Positions 60,811-64,000 of a DNA stretch of 64,000 nucleotides are shown here, one piece after another. The first letter of the stretch is position 1. Each line of letters starts with the position of its first letter. Source of the stretch: Plantactinospora soyae (GTDB taxonomy: Bacteria; Actinomycetota; Actinomycetes; Mycobacteriales; Micromonosporaceae). The translations under genes were made by a program, and so were the position numbers. The stretch lies in the NCBI RefSeq assembly GCF_014874095.1, contig NZ_JADBEB010000001.1:6572001-6636000 (forward strand), read 5' to 3'. Under the pieces are notes generated by a model that was not told where the DNA came from, did no database searches, and saw only the letters and a program-made list of their open reading frames with translations.

Positions 60811-61395
60811 ATGACGGAGACGGCATTGCCACCCCGGAGGGAACTGGCCGATCGTTGGCCGACAGCCGTTGCGATGGTGGCGATAGCGGTCGCGGTCGCG
60901 GTTATGGTCCTGCTCGATGGCGAGGCGGAGCTGTTCGGCCCGGCCATCGCCGTGATGGCCGGCATCTACCTGATGGCATACGCGCTCGGCCGCCCGTCGA
61001 CCGCCTGGCTGGCCTTTGTCGTGCTGAGCGCCGTGGTGTCGGTGTTGCACATCCTGGACGGCCGGCAGGTGTCGGGGGTCGATCCGGCGGTCGGCATGAC
61101 GATCGTGCTGGTCCTGTTGTGGCTGTGGACGGTGGCGCGGCGTCGTTTCACCGAGGCCCGGACGTTCTCGATCCAGACTGCCGGCATGGTGGGTTTCGGC
61201 GTACTCACGCTGCTCTGCACGGCGGTCGCGCCCCGACTGGGCATCGTGCTGGCCGGGGTCGGGTTTCTCGCGCACGGTGCCTGGGACGCGTACCACTTCA
61301 GGGTGAACCGGGTGGTGAACCGGCCGTGGTCGGAGTTCTGCGCGGTCGTCGACCTCGGGGTCGGTGTGGCCCTGATCGTCGTCGCGACGGCATAG
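60811..61395 (+). CDS. hypothetical multi-pass membrane protein
   Basis: A 194-residue protein with five or six hydrophobic helices and few charged residues between them (AMVAIAVAVAVMVLL, AVMAGIYLMAYALG, TIVLVLLWLWTVARRR). A conserved-looking HGAWDAYHFRVNRVVNRPWSEFCAV near the C terminus resembles a small actinobacterial membrane family without assigned function. ATG 60811 has no good ribosome site. It is a single gene after the AraC-type regulator. Confidence 0.65.
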   Translation: MTETALPPRRELADRWPTAVAMVAIAVAVAVMVLLDGEAELFGPAIAVMAGIYLMAYALGRPSTAWLAFVVLSAVVSVLHILDGRQVSGVDPAVGMTIVLVLLWLWTVARRRFTEARTFSIQTAGMVGFGVLTLLCTAVAPRLGIVLAGVGFLAHGAWDAYHFRVNRVVNRPWSEFCAVVDLGVGVALIVVATA

Positions 61396-61533
61396 CGGCC
61401 GGACCGCATCGGCCCGGCGGCCCCTGGCCGAGCGGCACGCCGACTGCGGTCGCATCGGCCGATCGGATGGGACCAGGCGCTGATCGGCTATTTCCATGTG
61501 CGACGGACTGTCCGCGACGACTAGGAAAGAGCC

Positions 61534-62253
61534 ATGACCAACGAGGTGACCGTTCCCCTGCTGCCCTGCGCGTCGATTGACGACATCGAAACCTTCTACG
61601 GGGTTCTCGGCTTCAGCACCACGTATAAGCAGCGCAAACCCAACCCCGGCCTGGGACTGCAACGTGAAGACCTGAACCTGCACTTCTTCGAGATTGCCGG
61701 GTTCGACCCAGAGCAGTCCTACGGCTCCTGTCTCGTGATCACCTCGGACATCGCGGAACTGCACCGGGCTTTCGCTACCGGCATGCGGGCCGCATACGGC
61801 AAAGTCCTGGTGTCCGGAGTACCGCGGATGACCCGGCCCAGGGCTCGAAAGAACGCCGACGGGGTGGGCGGATTCAGCGTCATCGACCCGGGCGGCAACT
61901 GGATCCGCGTCTTCCAGAACACCGCCACGATGCCCACGCCAGCACCCGCACCCGCCGGACGACTCGCCAAAGCGCTGGCGAACGCCGTCGTGCTAGCCGA
62001 CTCCAAGGGTGACGCCGGCCAGGCAGTCCGCGTTCTCGACAGCGCGTTGGCTCGCCCGCAGGCCGACGACGACCCCGTCACACACGTAGAGGTTCTGGTG
62101 TACCGCGCAGAACTGGCGATGGCACTCCATGACCGGGACACCGCAACGGAGATGCTGGCCCGCGTCGAGCACATCGCGCTGAACCCAGACGAGACCGCAA
62201 GGGCGGCACCGACCTTCGAGATCGCTGCCGACCTCACAGCGGCGCTGCGATGA
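61534..62253 (+). CDS. VOC domain protein with C-terminal TPR-like region
   Basis: A 239-residue fusion. Residues 1-130 are a glyoxalase/bleomycin-resistance fold (CASIDDIETFYGVLGFSTTYKQR and GGFSVIDPGGNWIRVFQ). Residues 145-239 are helical and tetratricopeptide-like (AVVLADSKGDAGQAVRVLDSAL, VYRAELAMALHDRDTATEML). Such VOC-helical fusions occur in actinobacteria as uncharacterised resistance-type proteins. GGAAAGAG precedes ATG 61534. G/C third positions are lower here than in neighbours, which may indicate a different origin. Confidence 0.8.
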   Translation: MTNEVTVPLLPCASIDDIETFYGVLGFSTTYKQRKPNPGLGLQREDLNLHFFEIAGFDPEQSYGSCLVITSDIAELHRAFATGMRAAYGKVLVSGVPRMTRPRARKNADGVGGFSVIDPGGNWIRVFQNTATMPTPAPAPAGRLAKALANAVVLADSKGDAGQAVRVLDSALARPQADDDPVTHVEVLVYRAELAMALHDRDTATEMLARVEHIALNPDETARAAPTFEIAADLTAALR

Positions 62254-62518
62254 GTTCGGGGCGCAGTGGAGGTGTAGGCGATGCTTTCTCTCGGCTAGAA
62301 GCGCGCGTCGACGTTTGGTCCAGCATCACGATCGGCGTCTACGCAGGGCGACGTAGCGGCCCTCTCTGTCAAGCTGGCCGCTGACTCCCGATAGTCAAGA
62401 AAGTGGCGCTCGTTCTGACGAACATCCGCGGGGACCGGGAGCGCGAGGTGGCGCCGAAGTGGCGAACATCTGGCTCCGGTTCTCGCGGACAAAATCAGGT
62501 TGCCCTCTTTCCTCGCGA

Positions 62519-62524
62519 TACGGT
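62519..62524 (+). promoter_or_regulatory. -10 element TACGGT for a leaderless DinB-type gene
   Basis: TACGGT lies six bases before ATG 62531, with no ribosome site between. Confidence 0.45.
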
Positions 62525-62530
62525 GCTGCC

Positions 62531-63187
62531 ATGTCTCGATCAGTCGAACCCGGATCAGTCTTGTCTCCCGTCACCGCGGACGACGTCGACCTTGCCGTGC
62601 GGCTCGCCGTGGGCATCCTTCGGGACGCACCCCCGCAGGGGTGGGGCGGTAAGGCCGGTTCGCTGGAGTGGGACTGCTGGGAGACCGCCGAGCACCTCGC
62701 CAACGACCTGTTCTACTACGCCGTGCAGCTGGGGCCGCAGAGCCCGCCGCTGGACACCCATGTGCCTTTCGCGTTGAGCCAGAAGAGGCCGGCCGCACCC
62801 GCGAAGTTCCTCTATGCGGACCGTGCTGCGGGTCCGGCCGGCCTGGTGCAGGTGCTGGAGGCGTGCGGCGCGCTGCTGGTCGCCATGGTGCGTACCACTC
62901 CGCCCCGGGTCCGCGCCCACCACGCCGCCGGGGTGTCGGACCCCGAAGGCTTCGCGGCGCTGGGGATGCAAGAGACGCTGGTACACATGCACGATCTGGC
63001 GGAAGGCTTCGGGCTTGCCTGGACCCCGCCCTCCGCTCTCTGCTCGCGGGTGCTCGCCCGCCTGTTTCCAGAGGCTCCGGGCGGCGCGGATCCCTGGCTC
63101 ACCCTGTTGTGGGCCACCGGCCGCGCCGAACTGCCGGGGCACCCTCGTCTCACCACGTGGCGCTCGGACAGCACACCACGGTCATAG
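62531..63187 (+). CDS. DinB/mycothiol-dependent maleylpyruvate isomerase family protein
   Basis: A 218-residue four-helix-bundle protein. The metal-binding residues appear in WETAEHLANDLFYYA and in ETLVHMHDLAEGFGL, the HxxxD/HxxE-type pattern of MDMPI_N/DinB proteins. Function may be a mycothiol-linked thiol transfer, but most members are uncharacterised. The upstream 277 bp (62254-62530) hold no gene that I can support. Confidence 0.75.
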   Translation: MSRSVEPGSVLSPVTADDVDLAVRLAVGILRDAPPQGWGGKAGSLEWDCWETAEHLANDLFYYAVQLGPQSPPLDTHVPFALSQKRPAAPAKFLYADRAAGPAGLVQVLEACGALLVAMVRTTPPRVRAHHAAGVSDPEGFAALGMQETLVHMHDLAEGFGLAWTPPSALCSRVLARLFPEAPGGADPWLTLLWATGRAELPGHPRLTTWRSDSTPRS

Positions 63188-63299
63188 GAGGAGATCGGCT
63201 TGACCACGGCCAGGCCGATGATCGTGCCCTTACCGCGGCGAGAGCGGGCCGGGCCACCCGTCCCAACCGGCAACCCGGCGAACCCATGCGGTCACGGCA

Positions 63300-63510
63300 C
63301 TAGATGGTCGTGCTGACCGGTGTCGGCCGGCCCGTGGCGGCCGCGGTCAGGCGCCAGGCCGCCGAGATCAACCCGATATGCGAGAACGCCTGCGGCAGGT
63401 TCCCCAGTCCACCGAGCCGTCGCGGCTGACCAGGGCCCCGGACCGGCCATCGGCGAGGTAGCCGTAGTCGTCAATCCGGCAGGCGCACACGGCACGCCAT
63501 CCGAGGGCGG
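63300..63510 (-). pseudogene. relic of a GH15 glucoamylase/trehalase-like gene
   Basis: Reading the minus strand, the upper part encodes IDDYGYLADGRSGALVSR followed by DGSVDW, the N-terminal signature of GH15 proteins. At about 63404 the frame shifts and continues GNLPQAFSHIGLISAAWR, the C-terminal signature of the same family, ending at a TAG (63300-63302). The roughly 550 codons expected between them are missing, so this is an internal-deletion pseudogene with no activity. Confidence 0.8.
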
Positions 63511-63670
63511 TCAGTTCTCAGCAGCCGAGCCACCTGGTGATCATCCTTTCGGTGCTTGCCGACGGGCAGCCAGGCGGCGGATCCCGAACAGCGTGACCCG
63601 GGACGCACCGAATCGCCTGGGCGCCCGCTTACCCCGGCCCGGGTGGCTTAACCCGCCGACAGGGCTCGGA
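63511..63670. other. intergenic region after the GH15 relic
   Basis: No gene is supported between the relic and the response-regulator stop at 63671. Together with 63188-63299 this makes a stretch of about 480 bp with only the pseudogene in it. Confidence 0.4.
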
Positions 63671-64000
63671 TCAGGCGTACCGGCCCGGCACGATGCCGGC
63701 GTCGTAGGCGTGGATGATGGCGCCGGCCCGGTCGCGGACGCCCAACTTGAGGAATATCGCCGAGATGTGCCCCTTGACGGTCCGTTCGCTGAGATGGAGC
63801 GACCCGGCGATCTCGGTGTTGTTCGCGCCCGAGGCGACGAGGCGGAGCACCTCCAGCTCACGGTCGGTCAGCGCGTCGACCATCGGCGTCGGCGTGTTCG
63901 CGCGTCGCTGCCGGACCAGTCCCATGACCCGCTGGGCGACCTGAGGATCGAGCCAGGAGCCGCCGCGCGCGGTTACCCGGATGGCGCCGACGAGATCGAC
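63671..64000 (-). CDS. LuxR/NarL-type response regulator, C-terminal part (cut by window edge)
   Basis: The last 109 residues of a response regulator; the receiver domain lies beyond position 64000. The LuxR HTH is complete: LTDRELEVLRLVASGANNTEIAGSLHLSERTVKGHISAIFLKLGV (three adjoining segments), preceded by the linker VTARGGSWLDPQVAQRVM typical of NarL/FixJ proteins. A histidine kinase partner is expected just upstream (to the right) but is not visible. Confidence 0.9.
   Translation of the reverse strand, partial: VDLVGAIRVTARGGSWLDPQVAQRVMGLVRQRRANTPTPMVDALTDRELEVLRLVASGANNTEIAGSLHLSERTVKGHISAIFLKLGVRDRAGAIIHAYDAGIVPGRYA

Noticed and set aside
1-64000. tRNA, rRNA, transposase, integrase or prophage genes
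   Set aside because: I looked for cloverleaf-like GTTCGA-type arms, IS ends with target duplications and recombinase motifs by eye and found none that I can support.

Overview
The window is about 72% GC with near-universal G/C third codon positions. Promoters are of the TAnnnT type placed just before start codons, several starts are GTG, and an egt (ergothioneine) cluster is present. Together with gene families such as HAAS/PadR, XRE/DUF397, F420-type LLM oxidoreductases, mycothiol-type DinB proteins and DUF4132, this points to a filamentous actinomycete, most likely a Micromonosporaceae member (Micromonospora or a close relative). It reads as chromosomal. I recognise no rRNA, tRNA, phage, transposase or CRISPR array.

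Layout. 1-2.7 kb: TetR repressor divergent from an alpha/beta hydrolase-MFS exporter pair. 2.8-4.9 kb: a K+ channel convergent with, and overlapping, an ArsB/SLC13-type permease. 5.0-10.9 kb: one 1958-residue STAND protein with TIR, inactive phosphoesterase-like, NACHT, pentapeptide and about 15 WD40 units, the most striking gene here. 11-15 kb: a GT4 glycosyltransferase, a nucleotide-sugar dehydrogenase and a Ser/Thr kinase. 15.3-19.6 kb: a complete CUT1-like ABC importer operon. 19.7-21 kb: an ArsR-SRPBCC pair. 21.1-25.6 kb: egtABCD. 25.7-29.2 kb: VOC/TetR pair, a manganese-riboswitch-controlled GDT1/UPF0016 exporter, a small acidic protein and nhaA. 29.5-35 kb: an envelope polysaccharide locus (Wzz-BY kinase, GT4, DUF4012 protein, LPXTG protein) closed by a strong terminator. 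35-46.6 kb: mostly single housekeeping-like genes (quinone reductase, pirin, DUF1345, sulfotransferase, PhoX-like, CaiB-type CoA transferase, GT2) and a sulfite-oxidase-like/flavin-reductase/DUF6510 operon. 46.6-52.9 kb: an MFS exporter with a leader peptide and duplicated hairpin, SpoU methyltransferase, DUF4132, PadR-HAAS. 53-64 kb: several small regulator-centred modules (TetR-SDR-LLM, XRE-DUF397 facing two small proteins, a membrane PLD-like protein, TetR-SMR facing a GlxA-type AraC regulator), then VOC and DinB proteins, a GH15 gene relic and a truncated LuxR response regulator at the right edge.

How the genes work together. At least four regulator/target pairs have visible palindromic operators in the intergenic region. 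Two polysaccharide regions (11-13.6 kb and 29.5-35 kb) could supply the same envelope polymer. egtABCD makes ergothioneine up to its final C-S lyase step; egtE is not in the window. The STAND protein looks like a one-gene, abortive-infection-type immune sensor whose TIR domain keeps its catalytic glutamate.
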